Shown: positions 51,823 through 60,149, counted from the stretch's first letter. The stretch is 64,000 bases of DNA from Collinsella sp. BA40 (GCF_008014645.1 NZ_VOWY01000001.1:1-64000), one strand, 5' to 3'. Made by a program: numbers and translations. The notes: generated by a model from the sequence alone, not told the origin.

Positions 51823-52701
51823 ATGGCAGAGGAAGAGCTGGCGGCATATTGCGCGCCGAGCATGGCTGATTGCAATGCAGAAGCTGTAATTGGTAAGGAA
51901 GAGCTGGCGGCATATTGCGCGCCGAGCATGGAGCATCCCGTCGCGATCGTCCTTGGCAGCGGCCTGGGCGCCCTGGCCGAGCGCGTTCACGTGGTGCGTC
52001 GGATTCCCTATGAGGACATCGAGGGTTTTCCTCGAGAGGCCATCCCCGTCGAAGGGCATAGGTTCGAGGTCCTGGTGGGCACGATCGACGAGGTTCCGGT
52101 CGTTGTGTATCCCGGCCGCGTGCATCTGTATCAGGGCTACTCGGCCTTGCAGGTCACATCGCTCGTCCGCCATGCGAAGCGCCTCGGCTGCCGCGACATC
52201 ATCTTGACGTGTGCATCCGGAGCGGTGGGGGATATCGAACCTGGAACGTTCGGCCTGATCACGGATCATATGAACCTCACGGGCTGCAATCCGCTCTCCA
52301 CGCCGGAAGGCGCCGCCCATTCGCTGTACGATACGCCGTTCGTGCCGGTTGCCGGGGCTTACTCGAACTACCTGACCGAGTTCGCACGCGAGGCAGCCGC
52401 CGAGGTGGGCGCTCCTGTGGCGGAGGGCACCTATGTGGGTATGCTCGGACCGAGCTACGAGACGGATGCCGAGGTCAACGCCTTGCGGGTCCTGGGAGCG
52501 GATTTCGTGGGATGCTCCACGGTATGCGAGGTCATCATGGCGCAGGCGCTACGTATGCAGGTGCTTGGCCTTACGCTCGTGACCAACAAGGCCGGCCGTC
52601 CCGATAACAACCATGCCGAGGTTGTCGCGGCAGCCGAGGCGGCGGCGGATAAGACGACCGGCGCCCTTCTGGGCGTGCTGCGGCGTTTGCGGGAGCTGTA
52701 G
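51823..52701 (+). CDS. purine nucleoside phosphorylase with duplicated N-terminal segment
   Basis: 292 residues from ATG 51823 (AGGAGG upstream). Class I PNP: VAIVLGSGLGALAE phosphate loop, FPREAIPVEGHR, VYPGRVHLYQGY, LGPSYETDAEVN, CSTVCEVIMAQ and LTLVTNKAG. It cleaves purine nucleosides with phosphate. The first 44 residues hold EELAAYCAPSM twice, encoded by exact 35-base copies (51831-51865, 51897-51931), so the N-terminus was recently extended by duplication. Confidence 0.88.
   Translation: MAEEELAAYCAPSMADCNAEAVIGKEELAAYCAPSMEHPVAIVLGSGLGALAERVHVVRRIPYEDIEGFPREAIPVEGHRFEVLVGTIDEVPVVVYPGRVHLYQGYSALQVTSLVRHAKRLGCRDIILTCASGAVGDIEPGTFGLITDHMNLTGCNPLSTPEGAAHSLYDTPFVPVAGAYSNYLTEFAREAAAEVGAPVAEGTYVGMLGPSYETDAEVNALRVLGADFVGCSTVCEVIMAQALRMQVLGLTLVTNKAGRPDNNHAEVVAAAEAAADKTTGALLGVLRRLREL
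51831..51931 (+). repeat. 35-bp direct repeat inside the PNP gene
   Basis: Exact copies at 51831-51865 and 51897-51931, with a 66-base period that keeps the frame (22 codons). Confidence 0.9.
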
Positions 52702-52737
52702 GGGGAGCGATCTTTTTCGAAAAGCAAGAATGAACCC

Positions 52738-52766
52738 TTGCGCTTTTCGAGTCAAACCCGTAGTAT
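52738..52766 (+). promoter_or_regulatory. promoter of tRNA-Thr
   Basis: TTGCGC (52738-52743), 17 bases, TAGTAT (52761-52766), 34 bases before the tRNA. Confidence 0.5.
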
Positions 52767-52799
52767 ATTTAGCAGTCGGCACTCGTGCCGTCCATGCGT

Positions 52800-52875
52800 G
52801 CCAGCATAGCTCAGTTGGTAGAGCACCGCTCTCGTAAAGCGGGGGTCACCAGTTCAAGCCTGGTTGCTGGCTCCA
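52800..52875 (+). tRNA. tRNA-Thr (anticodon CGT)
   Basis: 76 bases with encoded CCA. Acceptor GCCAGCA/TGCTGGC, D-arm GCTCAGTTGGTAGAGC, anticodon stem CCGCT/AGCGG with loop CTCGTAA (anticodon CGT, reads ACG), T-arm ACCAG-TTCAAGC-CTGGT. All arms pair. Confidence 0.96.
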
Positions 52876-52885
52876 TTGATTATTA

Positions 52886-52912
52886 AAGCGCCTCTTCGGA
52901 GGCGCTTTTTTG
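52886..52912 (+). terminator. terminator of tRNA-Thr
   Basis: AAGCGCCTC-TTCG-GAGGCGCTT with a T tail. Confidence 0.88.
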
Positions 52913-53360
52913 TTATATCGCGCGGAGTCGTAATGCGCGACCTATCGATCGAAACGGGCGGAAGAGCAACGCCGGTAAAATATGAACACCGTTCACTGCT
53001 CATTTCATACCGTTTGTAATTTCAGCTGAATGCGTATACCGGCATGATACAACTCCATACACCTTCATAAATAACCAGCAGGTGAGGGGCATGCTTGTAA
53101 AGATCGGGGCATGGAGGTATGCAGGCTGAAATGAATACGGTTTCGCTGGTCCGGAGTCCATGAATTCAAGTCTCTAGCTGGTAAAGGTAGGTAAAGTCTG
53201 TGAACGGTGCGTATGTTCCTACGGACGGCATCAAAGTACGCGAGAAAACAAAAATAAATTGACGAAACCTACACGGGTGCTAAGATATGGAAGAACTTAT
53301 CACGTGGTTACAACCAGTTGCGGAGAAGTCCGCAAGTTCCCGAGCAAAAGGAGACGTTGG
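52913..53360. other. PTS operon control region
   Basis: No gene; a long AT-richer leader. It holds CACCGTTCAC (52987-52996) and its exact inverse GTGAACGGTG (53200-53209), the palindrome TTCAGCTGAA (53021-53030) and the TGGTTACAACCA operator (53305-53316). Several TAT-rich stretches could be -10 elements, and I cannot choose between them. Confidence 0.5.
53305..53316. promoter_or_regulatory. GntR-type operator, copy 1
   Basis: TGGTTACAACCA, a near-perfect palindrome (TGGTT-AC-AACCA), 45 bases before the EIIA start. The same 12-mer occurs before agaS at 57525. The regulator at 56754 is the natural candidate. Confidence 0.65.
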
Positions 53361-53804
53361 ATGATTGGCTTTATCCTGACGGGTCACGGTCAGTTTTCGA
53401 ATGGTCTGAAGAGCGCGCTCGATATGGTTGCTGGCGATCAGCCCGCTTTCCAGATCGTTCCGTTCGAGGGCTCCGAGGCGGCTACGTACGGCGATGACCT
53501 GCGTGCTGCCATCACCGCTATGCGCGCCGAGTGCGAAGAGGGCGTCATCGTGTTCGTCGACCTCCTCGGCGGTACCCCGTTCAACCAGTCTATGATGATC
53601 GCCAACGACGTCGATAAGCTCGAGATCGTCACCGGCACCAACCTGCCGATGGTTATCGAGCTGCTCTTTGCCCGCAACGGCGCCACCGACGTGACCGCGC
53701 TTGCCGAGCAGGCCGTCACCGCCGGTAAGGACGCCGTCACCCGTCAGTCCCTCGCTTCCGTGATGGGCGCTGCGGACGAAGCCACCGATGAGGACGGCAT
53801 TTAA
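53361..53804 (+). CDS. PTS EIIA component, mannose family
   Basis: 147 residues from ATG 53361 (AAAGGAG upstream; the frame is open to 53259). GFILTGHGQFSNGL carries the phospho-His9 of EIIA-Man type domains; VFVDLLGGTPFNQ follows as in the family. It accepts phosphate from HPr and passes it to EIIB. First gene of the PTS operon; one base overlap with yajC. Confidence 0.9.
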   Translation: MIGFILTGHGQFSNGLKSALDMVAGDQPAFQIVPFEGSEAATYGDDLRAAITAMRAECEEGVIVFVDLLGGTPFNQSMMIANDVDKLEIVTGTNLPMVIELLFARNGATDVTALAEQAVTAGKDAVTRQSLASVMGAADEATDEDGI

Positions 53805-54088
53805 TGGCTGATTTTGGAGCCAACGTCCTTGCTTCTTCGGTCGCCCTGCTCATCCTCATTGCGGTCATGGGCCTTGTCTACTACTTCTGGTCCAAGTCCA
53901 ATATCAAGAAGAAGAGCAAGTACTTCGAGAAGATCCACACCGAGTTGGCCCCTGGCCAGAAGGTGATGTTCGCTGGCGGTATCTTTGGAACCGTTAAGAG
54001 CGTCGACGGCGACGTTGTCGAAATCAAGGTGCGTTCCGGCGCAGTCCTTGATGTCTCCCGATATGCAATTCAGGAGATTAGCCAGTAG
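53804..54088 (+). CDS. YajC-family membrane protein in the PTS operon
   Basis: 94 residues: one N-terminal membrane helix (SSVALLILIAVMGLVYYFW), a basic segment, and the YajC domain (GQKVMFAGGIFGTVKSVDGDVVEIKV). YajC is a Sec accessory, but YajC paralogs also sit in mannose-family PTS operons for amino sugars and glycosaminoglycan fragments, so here it probably helps assemble the PTS. Start overlaps the EIIA stop (TAATG). Confidence 0.85.
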   Translation: MADFGANVLASSVALLILIAVMGLVYYFWSKSNIKKKSKYFEKIHTELAPGQKVMFAGGIFGTVKSVDGDVVEIKVRSGAVLDVSRYAIQEISQ

Positions 54089-54161
54089 GCATTCATTGGA
54101 AGGCCAAAAGGCCACCAGTAATGTATGAGCCAGATCACGTATACGAAAGGAACGGATCAAC

Positions 54162-54644
54162 ATGGCAGAGCCCAACATTCTTCTTACCCGTATCGATAAC
54201 CGCCTGATTCATGGTCAGGTTGCTACCCAGTGGAACTCCACCCTGGGCTCCAACCTCATCCTCGTTGCCAACGACGAGGTTTCCACCAACACCATGCGTC
54301 AGAACCTCATGAAGATGGCTGCGCCGGCCGGCGTCGCCACCCGTTTCTTCTCGCTGGACAAGACTATCGAGATCATCGGTAAGGCTTCCCCCAAGCAGAA
54401 GATCTTCATAGTGGCCGAAACTCCGCAGGACGTGCTTAAGCTCGTCAAGGGCGGGGTGCCTATACGTAAGGTCAACATCGGCAACATGCACATGGCAGAG
54501 GGAAAGCGGCAGGTGGCCACTTCTGTGGCTGTCGACGACTCCGATGTCGCCGCTTTCAAAGAGCTGCAGGAACTGGGGGTGGAGCTGGAGATTAGGCGTG
54601 TTCCGAGCACGCCGGTCGAGGATACGTCCAAGCTGTTCTCGTAA
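54162..54644 (+). CDS. PTS EIIB component, mannose/GalNAc family
   Basis: 160 residues. RIDNRLIHGQVATQW carries the phospho-His17; AAPAGVATRFFSLDKTIE and the VNIGNMHMAEGKR loop are typical. It phosphorylates sugar entering through EIIC/EIID. The last codons form the left arm of a 15-bp hairpin. Confidence 0.92.
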   Translation: MAEPNILLTRIDNRLIHGQVATQWNSTLGSNLILVANDEVSTNTMRQNLMKMAAPAGVATRFFSLDKTIEIIGKASPKQKIFIVAETPQDVLKLVKGGVPIRKVNIGNMHMAEGKRQVATSVAVDDSDVAAFKELQELGVELEIRRVPSTPVEDTSKLFS

Positions 54645-54660
54645 GAGCTTGGACGTATCC
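54620..54660 (+). repeat. intra-operon hairpin at the EIIB stop
   Basis: 54620-54634 and 54646-54660 are exactly complementary over 15 bp; the EIIB stop TAA is in the 11-base loop. The sequence after it (AACCGC) is not a T tract. It may stabilise the upstream mRNA or dampen EIIC/EIID expression. Confidence 0.75.
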
Positions 54661-54736
54661 AACCGCATTCGTTCATCCGATCGAATGCACTTGTTAGTTT
54701 TCTCATGTAAACATTTTTTGAAAGGAGGAGCATAAG

Positions 54737-55534
54737 ATGGACGTCTCGTTTGTTCAGGTCGCACTTATCTTCGTGGTTACCTTTATCGCCGCTATCGACC
54801 AGTTCGACTTCCTCGAGTCCCTGTATCAGCCCATCGTTACCGGCGCTGTCGTTGGTGCGATCCTCGGTGATGTGCAGACCGGCCTTGTCGTCGGTGGTAC
54901 GTATCAGCTGATGACCATCGGTAACATGCCGATTGGTGGTGCTCAGCCGCCTAACGCTGTTATTGGTGGCATCATGGCTGCAGTCTTCGCTTGCTCTCTC
55001 AACATGGATGTCAACGTTGCTGTTGCCGCTGCTATCCCGTTTGCTCTTCTTGGTCAGTACGGCGTTACCCTGTTCTTTACGCTCCGTGCTCCCATGCTCG
55101 AGTCTTTCCGCGCTGCTGCTGTGAAGGCTGACACGAAGGCTATCACCCGCCTGACCGTCATCTCCGAGGTTATCCTCGGCCTCATCTTCGCCGCTATCGT
55201 CACCCTGTTCTTCATCGGTGGCCAGGCCTTCGGCGAGACTGTTGTTAACGCCATCCCCGAGTGGGTTAACACCGGCCTTTCCGCTGGCGGCGGTATGATG
55301 AAGTTTGTCGGCTTCGCCATCCTTCTGAAGATCATGATGAACCGCGACATGTGGGGCTTCTTCTTCATGGGCTTTGGCCTTGCCCTCATCGCGGTCAACA
55401 TCCCGGCTATCGCCGGCCCTGCCCTGCTTATCCTGACCTTTATCGGCTTCGGCATCGCTTTCTGGGACTTCCAGCAGCAGACCGAGCTCAAGGGCGCTGC
55501 TTTTGACGGAGGTGACATGAGCGATGGCATCTAA
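54737..55534 (+). CDS. PTS EIIC component, mannose family
   Basis: 265 residues, about seven to eight membrane segments. AAIDQFDFLESLYQPIVTGAVVG and TGLVVGGTYQLMTIGNMPIGGAQPPN form the sugar-binding core. AAAGGAGG upstream. It overlaps EIID by 11 bases. The EIIC/EIID pair is the permease. Confidence 0.92.
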   Translation: MDVSFVQVALIFVVTFIAAIDQFDFLESLYQPIVTGAVVGAILGDVQTGLVVGGTYQLMTIGNMPIGGAQPPNAVIGGIMAAVFACSLNMDVNVAVAAAIPFALLGQYGVTLFFTLRAPMLESFRAAAVKADTKAITRLTVISEVILGLIFAAIVTLFFIGGQAFGETVVNAIPEWVNTGLSAGGGMMKFVGFAILLKIMMNRDMWGFFFMGFGLALIAVNIPAIAGPALLILTFIGFGIAFWDFQQQTELKGAAFDGGDMSDGI

Positions 55535-56603
55535 TGAGTTTGTTGTACCTGCACAGTATGAGGATCTTACTCCCGCTCCGCAGGTTGATTCGAAGACCCT
55601 GAACCGCATGGCTCTTCGTTCCTACTGGCTGCAGTCCTCGTTCAACTATGAGACCATGCAGTCCGGTGGCTGGCTGTTCGCTATGATCCCCGGCCTCGAG
55701 AAGGTTCACACCAACAAGAACGACCTCGCTGCGTCGATGTACCACAACCTGGACTTCATCAACACGCACCCGTTCCTGGTCACCTTCGTTATGGGTATCG
55801 TTCTCTCCCTCGAGCAGAACAAGCTTGATACCCAGACCATCCGCGCCGTCCGCATCTCCGCTGCTTCCCCGCTGGGCGGCATCGGCGACGCTCTGTTCTG
55901 GCTGACGCTCGTGCCGATCACGGCCGGCATCACCTCGAACATGGCTATCGAGGGCAACATCGCTGCTCCGTTCATCTTCCTGCTTATCTTCAACCTGGCT
56001 CAGGCTGCTTGCCGCTTCGGCCTCATGAAGTGGGCTTACAAGGTTGGTACCGGTGCTATCGATGCTCTGACTGCTAACATGCAGGCCTTCACCCGCGCTG
56101 CTTCCATCCTCGGCGTCTTCGTCGTTGGTGCCCTTACCGTCACCATGGGTGGTACGCAGATCAACCTCACCATCCCCAACGGCACCACCCGTGGCCTTGC
56201 TGCCCACACCGTGGTTGTCAACAACAAGGATGCTGAGAACTTCGCTGACCTCGAGGGCATCGACACCGAGGAGGCTGAGCCCGGCACCCTGGCTCTGACC
56301 GACATCGATGGCAACGCTCTCACCGCTGTCGCCGGCGAGGATGCCGTCGAGTGCGGCATCGTTGACCTTGGTAACGGCATGAGCTCCGTTACCTACGCTG
56401 AGGTTACCGAGACCGAGGTTAACTACTCCGTTGCCTCTACGCTCGACACCGTTCTCCCCAAGCTGGTTCCGCTGGCTCTCGTGCTTATGCTGTACTTCCT
56501 GTTCGCTAAGCACAACTTCACGCCGATCAAGGGCATCGTTCTGCTGCTCGTCCTCGGCCTGCTCGGCGCTGGCCCCTTCGGCCTGTGGCCCAGCATCTGG
56601 TAA
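55524..56603 (+). CDS. PTS EIID component, mannose family, with a large insertion
   Basis: 359 residues; usual EIID proteins are about 270-300. N-terminal cytoplasmic helices (SYWLQSSFNYETMQSGGWLFAMIPGLEK), EQNKLDT..VRISAASPLGGIGDALFW and two C-terminal helices fit the family. An acidic, beta-like insertion of about 80 residues (about 208-300) sits before the last membrane helices and should face outside. It may take part in substrate capture. Confidence 0.9.
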   Translation: MASNEFVVPAQYEDLTPAPQVDSKTLNRMALRSYWLQSSFNYETMQSGGWLFAMIPGLEKVHTNKNDLAASMYHNLDFINTHPFLVTFVMGIVLSLEQNKLDTQTIRAVRISAASPLGGIGDALFWLTLVPITAGITSNMAIEGNIAAPFIFLLIFNLAQAACRFGLMKWAYKVGTGAIDALTANMQAFTRAASILGVFVVGALTVTMGGTQINLTIPNGTTRGLAAHTVVVNNKDAENFADLEGIDTEEAEPGTLALTDIDGNALTAVAGEDAVECGIVDLGNGMSSVTYAEVTETEVNYSVASTLDTVLPKLVPLALVLMLYFLFAKHNFTPIKGIVLLLVLGLLGAGPFGLWPSIW

Positions 56604-56617
56604 GGCTCTGAGGCCCC

Positions 56618-56643
56618 GTGCGCTCATAGCGATATGAGCGCAC
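56618..56643 (+). repeat. hairpin after EIID
   Basis: GTGCGCTCATA-GCGA-TATGAGCGCAC, an exact 11-bp stem with a tetraloop, no T tract; it precedes the terminator. Confidence 0.65.
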
Positions 56644-56673
56644 AGCCCCTTACTTCTGTGTGTGTGTATTTTG

Positions 56674-56711
56674 GGCCGTGACTCGTACGTATCGGGTCAC
56701 GGCCTTTTTCT
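56674..56711 (+). terminator. terminator of the PTS operon
   Basis: GGCCGTGAC (56674-56682) with GTCACGGCC (56696-56704), then TTTTTCTA. Confidence 0.85.
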
Positions 56712-56753
56712 ATAGGTTCAGACTCTGTACGCGAATGAAGGAGGCGAGTAGAG

Positions 56754-57485
56754 ATGGCGATTGTTGCTCGTAAGCAACCTCTCTACGATCAGCTCGTAGA
56801 CATTCTCACCGAGAAGATCGACCATGAATATCGCCCCGGTGACCTTATGCCGTCCGAGCGCGAGCTTTCCGAGCGTTATGGACTTTCGCGCACGACCGTC
56901 CGCCTAGCCCTGCAGGAGCTCGAGCGCCTTGGCCTCGTCGTGCGTCAGCACGGGCGCGGCACCTTTGTCGCCGACCGCTCCGTGCAAACCACCAACCTCA
57001 TGCATTCGTATAGCTTTACGGATCAGATGCGTGAGATGGGCCGCGATCCGCAAACAACCATTCTTGAGTTTTGCGAGTTCGAGGCCGATAAGAATCTTGC
57101 CGAGCATATGGGTACGCGCATCGGTGATCGCCTGTTCAAGCTGAAGCGCTTGCGTTCCGCCGACGGCATGCCCATGATGGTTGAACGAACCTACATGCCG
57201 GTCCGTAAATTTCTCTCCCTGAAGCGTCCCTTGCTTGAGCATAAGTCGCTGTACGATGTGATCGAGCAAGATTTTCGTCAGAAGATCCGCGTGGCGGAGG
57301 AGGAGTTCTTCGCGAGCATCGCACGCCCCGCCGATGCGCGCCTCCTTGAAATCAGCGAAGGGGCCCCTGTTCTCGATTTGGTCCGCACCACATATAACGA
57401 GAGCAACGAGATCGTCGAATACACGCTGTCGGTTGCACGAGCCGACCAGTTTAAATACAAGATCTTCCACCAGCGCAACGATTAA
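56754..57485 (+). CDS. GntR-family (HutC/UTRA) transcriptional regulator
   Basis: 243 residues. Winged helix at about 8-75 (PLYDQLVDILTEKI, LMPSERELSERYGLSRTTVRLALQELERLGL, GRGTFV), then a UTRA effector domain (about 95-240) ending in VEYTLSVARADQFKYKI. UTRA regulators of amino-sugar genes (NagR/DasR/AgaR type) sense sugar phosphates. It lies between PTS and agaS; both carry the TGGTTACAACCA palindrome, which it should bind. Confidence 0.92.
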   Translation: MAIVARKQPLYDQLVDILTEKIDHEYRPGDLMPSERELSERYGLSRTTVRLALQELERLGLVVRQHGRGTFVADRSVQTTNLMHSYSFTDQMREMGRDPQTTILEFCEFEADKNLAEHMGTRIGDRLFKLKRLRSADGMPMMVERTYMPVRKFLSLKRPLLEHKSLYDVIEQDFRQKIRVAEEEFFASIARPADARLLEISEGAPVLDLVRTTYNESNEIVEYTLSVARADQFKYKIFHQRND

Positions 57486-57513
57486 CATATATGGTGGGAT
57501 TGTATGGTTTCTA

Positions 57514-57547
57514 CATTGGCAAACTGGTTACAACCAGCAAACCAATG
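57514..57547. promoter_or_regulatory. GntR-type operator, copy 2, inside a larger palindrome
   Basis: CTGGTTACAACCAG (57524-57537) is flanked by CATTGG (57514-57519) and CCAATG (57542-57547), which are also inverted. The same GCAAAC-type spacers lie on both sides. It sits 52 bases before agaS. Confidence 0.65.
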
Positions 57548-57598
57548 CAGGCATATACTACAAGGTAGTTGGCCTACTGTGAAAGAGAGGTATTGTCA

Positions 57599-58765
57599 AT
57601 GTTCGAGAAGGATCTTGAGAGCCTGAAGGCCCTCGGCGCCGACATCACCGCCGGTGAGATTAAGCAGCAGCCCGAGCTGTGGCTGGACACCCTCAACATC
57701 TACAAGGAGAACAAGGACGCTATCGATGCGTTCCTGGCCGAGGCTCGCGCCATGGGCGAGGGCCGTCTGTCCGTCGTCTTCACCGGTGCTGGCACCTCCG
57801 ATTACGTCGGCGATACCTGCGCTCCGTATCTGCGCCATGCCGGCGATACCGCGCTGTATGACTTCAAGCCCATCGCTACCACGGACATCGTTTCCGCTCC
57901 GCGCGATTTCCTGAACCCTGACGAGCCCACGGTTCTGGTGTCTTTCGCCCGCTCCGGCAACAGCCCCGAGTCCCTTGCCGCCGTCCAGGTTGCCAAGACC
58001 TTCGTGAAGAACGTCAAGTTCATCAACATCACCTGCGCTCCCGAGGGCAAGCTTGCCGTCGAGTCTGAGGGCGATGCCGATCAGCTCACGCTGCTCATCC
58101 CGCGCGCCAACGACAAGGGCTTCGCCATGACCGGCTCCTATAGCTGCATGACGCTGCTCTCCACCCTTATCTTCGACTCCGCCGATTTCGACACCAAGGA
58201 GGCCTGGGTCAAGCAGGCTGCCGAGATGGGTGCCGAGGTCATCGAGCGCGAGGCCGAGATCGCCGACGTTCTGTCCGGCGACTTCAACCGCGTCACCTAC
58301 CTGGGTTCCGGTTCCTTCGTTGGCCTGGCTCAGGAGGCTCAGCTTAAGATCCTCGAGCTTGCTCACGGCCTGGTTGCCACCTCTTGGGATTCCTGCATGG
58401 GCTACCGTCACGGGCCGAAGTCCTTCGTCGATGACAAGACCCTCGTCTTTGTCTTCATGAACAACGACGAGTACACCCGTAAGTACGATCTCGACATCCT
58501 CAACGAGATCAACGGCGACGAGATCGCCCAGAAGACCTTCGCTATCCAGCAGGATATGGCTCCGTCCTTCGAGGGCGCTTCCTTCACCTTCGCCGGCCGC
58601 GAGGCTCTGCCCGAGGGCTATCTGGCGCTTCCCTTCGTGATGTTCGCCCAGGTCGTCTCCCTGCTCAACTCCATCCGCGTGGGCAACACCCCCGACACCC
58701 CGTCGCCCACCGGTACCGTGAACCGCGTGGTCAAGGGTGTTACCATTCACCCGTTCGAGGCCTAA
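57599..58765 (+). CDS. AgaS-type sugar-phosphate isomerase/deaminase (SIS domains)
   Basis: 388 residues from ATG 57599 (GAGAGG upstream). Two SIS domains: VVFTGAGTSDYVGD..VSFARSGNSPES and VTYLGSGSFVGLAQEAQLKILELAHG..YRHGPKSF. AgaS proteins deaminate and isomerise galactosamine-6-phosphate to tagatose-6-phosphate. The neighbouring deacetylase and tagatose-type kinase and aldolase agree. Confidence 0.88.
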   Translation: MFEKDLESLKALGADITAGEIKQQPELWLDTLNIYKENKDAIDAFLAEARAMGEGRLSVVFTGAGTSDYVGDTCAPYLRHAGDTALYDFKPIATTDIVSAPRDFLNPDEPTVLVSFARSGNSPESLAAVQVAKTFVKNVKFINITCAPEGKLAVESEGDADQLTLLIPRANDKGFAMTGSYSCMTLLSTLIFDSADFDTKEAWVKQAAEMGAEVIEREAEIADVLSGDFNRVTYLGSGSFVGLAQEAQLKILELAHGLVATSWDSCMGYRHGPKSFVDDKTLVFVFMNNDEYTRKYDLDILNEINGDEIAQKTFAIQQDMAPSFEGASFTFAGREALPEGYLALPFVMFAQVVSLLNSIRVGNTPDTPSPTGTVNRVVKGVTIHPFEA

Positions 58766-58821
58766 TTTTCTGCCTCTGTGCGTGATTTCTGATCTATTCC
58801 GATCAACAATCCTCGCTTGAT

Positions 58822-58862
58822 AGGCGCCCGCCCGGTCTGCTTGGACGGGCAGGCGCCTTTTG
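58822..58862 (+). terminator. terminator after agaS-type gene
   Basis: AGGCGCC and GGCGCCT (58822-58828, 58852-58858) with inner GCCCG/CGGGC, then TTTTGG. Confidence 0.75.
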
Positions 58863-58907
58863 GGTATATAGAGACTCAATTGCACCAACTGTCTTAAGGA
58901 GACTGGT

Positions 58908-60068
58908 ATGAGCACCTATGCAATCAAGGCCGATGCGTTCTATCTTCCCACGCGCGTGGCACGCGGTGGCTACCTCATGGTCGAGGACGGCGTCTTCGGA
59001 GCCTATGTAACCGAGAAGCCCGACTGCGATATCGTGGACTACAGCGGCAAGCAGATCGCCCCCGGCTATGTTGACACCCACATCCACGGGTTCGACAACC
59101 ACGACATCATGGACTGCAAGGCCGAGAGCGTCGCCGCCGTTTCCCGCGGCATCCTGCGCAACGGCGTTACCAGCTACCTTCCCACCACGCTGACCGCAAG
59201 CACGGAGCAGCTCGAGAAGGCGTGTGCCAGCGTAGCCGAGTACGTGGAGGCCGGCGACGATACGCCGCACGCCCGTATCCACGGCATCTTCCTCGAGGGC
59301 CCCTTCTTCACCGAGAAGTACAAGGGCGCCCAGAACCCCGCCTATCTCTCTGCCCCCACGATGGACAAGCTTGAGAGCTGGCAGAACGCCGCCCACGGTC
59401 TCGTCAAGAAGGTCGCCGTGGCTCCCGAGTACGACGGTGCCGCCGAGTTCACCGCCCAGGCCGTCGCCTCCGGCGTCGTCGTGGCGCTCGGTCACTCCGC
59501 CGCCACCTGCGAGCAGGCCCAGGCCTGCCTCGATGCCGGTGCCAAGGTCTTCGTGCACACCTACAACGGCATGAGCGGTCTGCACCATCGTGAGCCCGGC
59601 ATGGTAGGTGCCGCGCTGTCCAGCCAGGACAAGTCCTATTCCGAGCTCATCTGCGACGGCCATCATGTGAATCCCATCTCCGCCGGCATCGTTATGAATG
59701 CCAAGGGCCACGAGCACGTCGCGCTTATCACCGACTGCATGTGCGCCGGCGGTATGCCGGAAGGCGACTACTTCCTGGGCGAGCTTCCCGTCGTGGTCGC
59801 CGGGGGCACCGCGCGCCTGAAGGACGGCGGCTCGCTCGCGGGCTCCATCCTCAACATGAAGGATGCGGTGAAGAACGTCGTCGAGTGGGGCATCGCCACC
59901 AAGCAGGAGGCTGTCTACATGGCCACCCAGGCGCCCGCCGAGGCCAACGATATCGCCGACGAGTGCGGTTCCATCCGTCCGGGTCGCAACGCCGACTTCG
60001 TCGTTCTCGAGGACGATATGACGCTCGTCGAGACGTACCTGGCCGGCGAGTCCGTGTATCGCGCGTAA
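58908..60068 (+). CDS. nagA: N-acetylhexosamine-6-phosphate deacetylase
   Basis: 386-residue amidohydrolase. DTHIHGFDNHD metal site, FLEGPFF with the metal Glu, LGHSAAT and HTYNGMSGLHHREPG metal His residues, catalytic Asp in ALITDCMCAGG. It removes acetate from GlcNAc-6-P or GalNAc-6-P; the locus suggests the galacto form. AAGGAGACTGGT precedes the start. Confidence 0.93.
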   Translation: MSTYAIKADAFYLPTRVARGGYLMVEDGVFGAYVTEKPDCDIVDYSGKQIAPGYVDTHIHGFDNHDIMDCKAESVAAVSRGILRNGVTSYLPTTLTASTEQLEKACASVAEYVEAGDDTPHARIHGIFLEGPFFTEKYKGAQNPAYLSAPTMDKLESWQNAAHGLVKKVAVAPEYDGAAEFTAQAVASGVVVALGHSAATCEQAQACLDAGAKVFVHTYNGMSGLHHREPGMVGAALSSQDKSYSELICDGHHVNPISAGIVMNAKGHEHVALITDCMCAGGMPEGDYFLGELPVVVAGGTARLKDGGSLAGSILNMKDAVKNVVEWGIATKQEAVYMATQAPAEANDIADECGSIRPGRNADFVVLEDDMTLVETYLAGESVYRA

Positions 60069-60149
60069 CGCATCTGCATGGAATGAGCGGCGCCGCCGGT
60101 CTTCGCGACCGCGATGCGCCGCTCCCCAGGATGCACGAAGGAGATTGCA

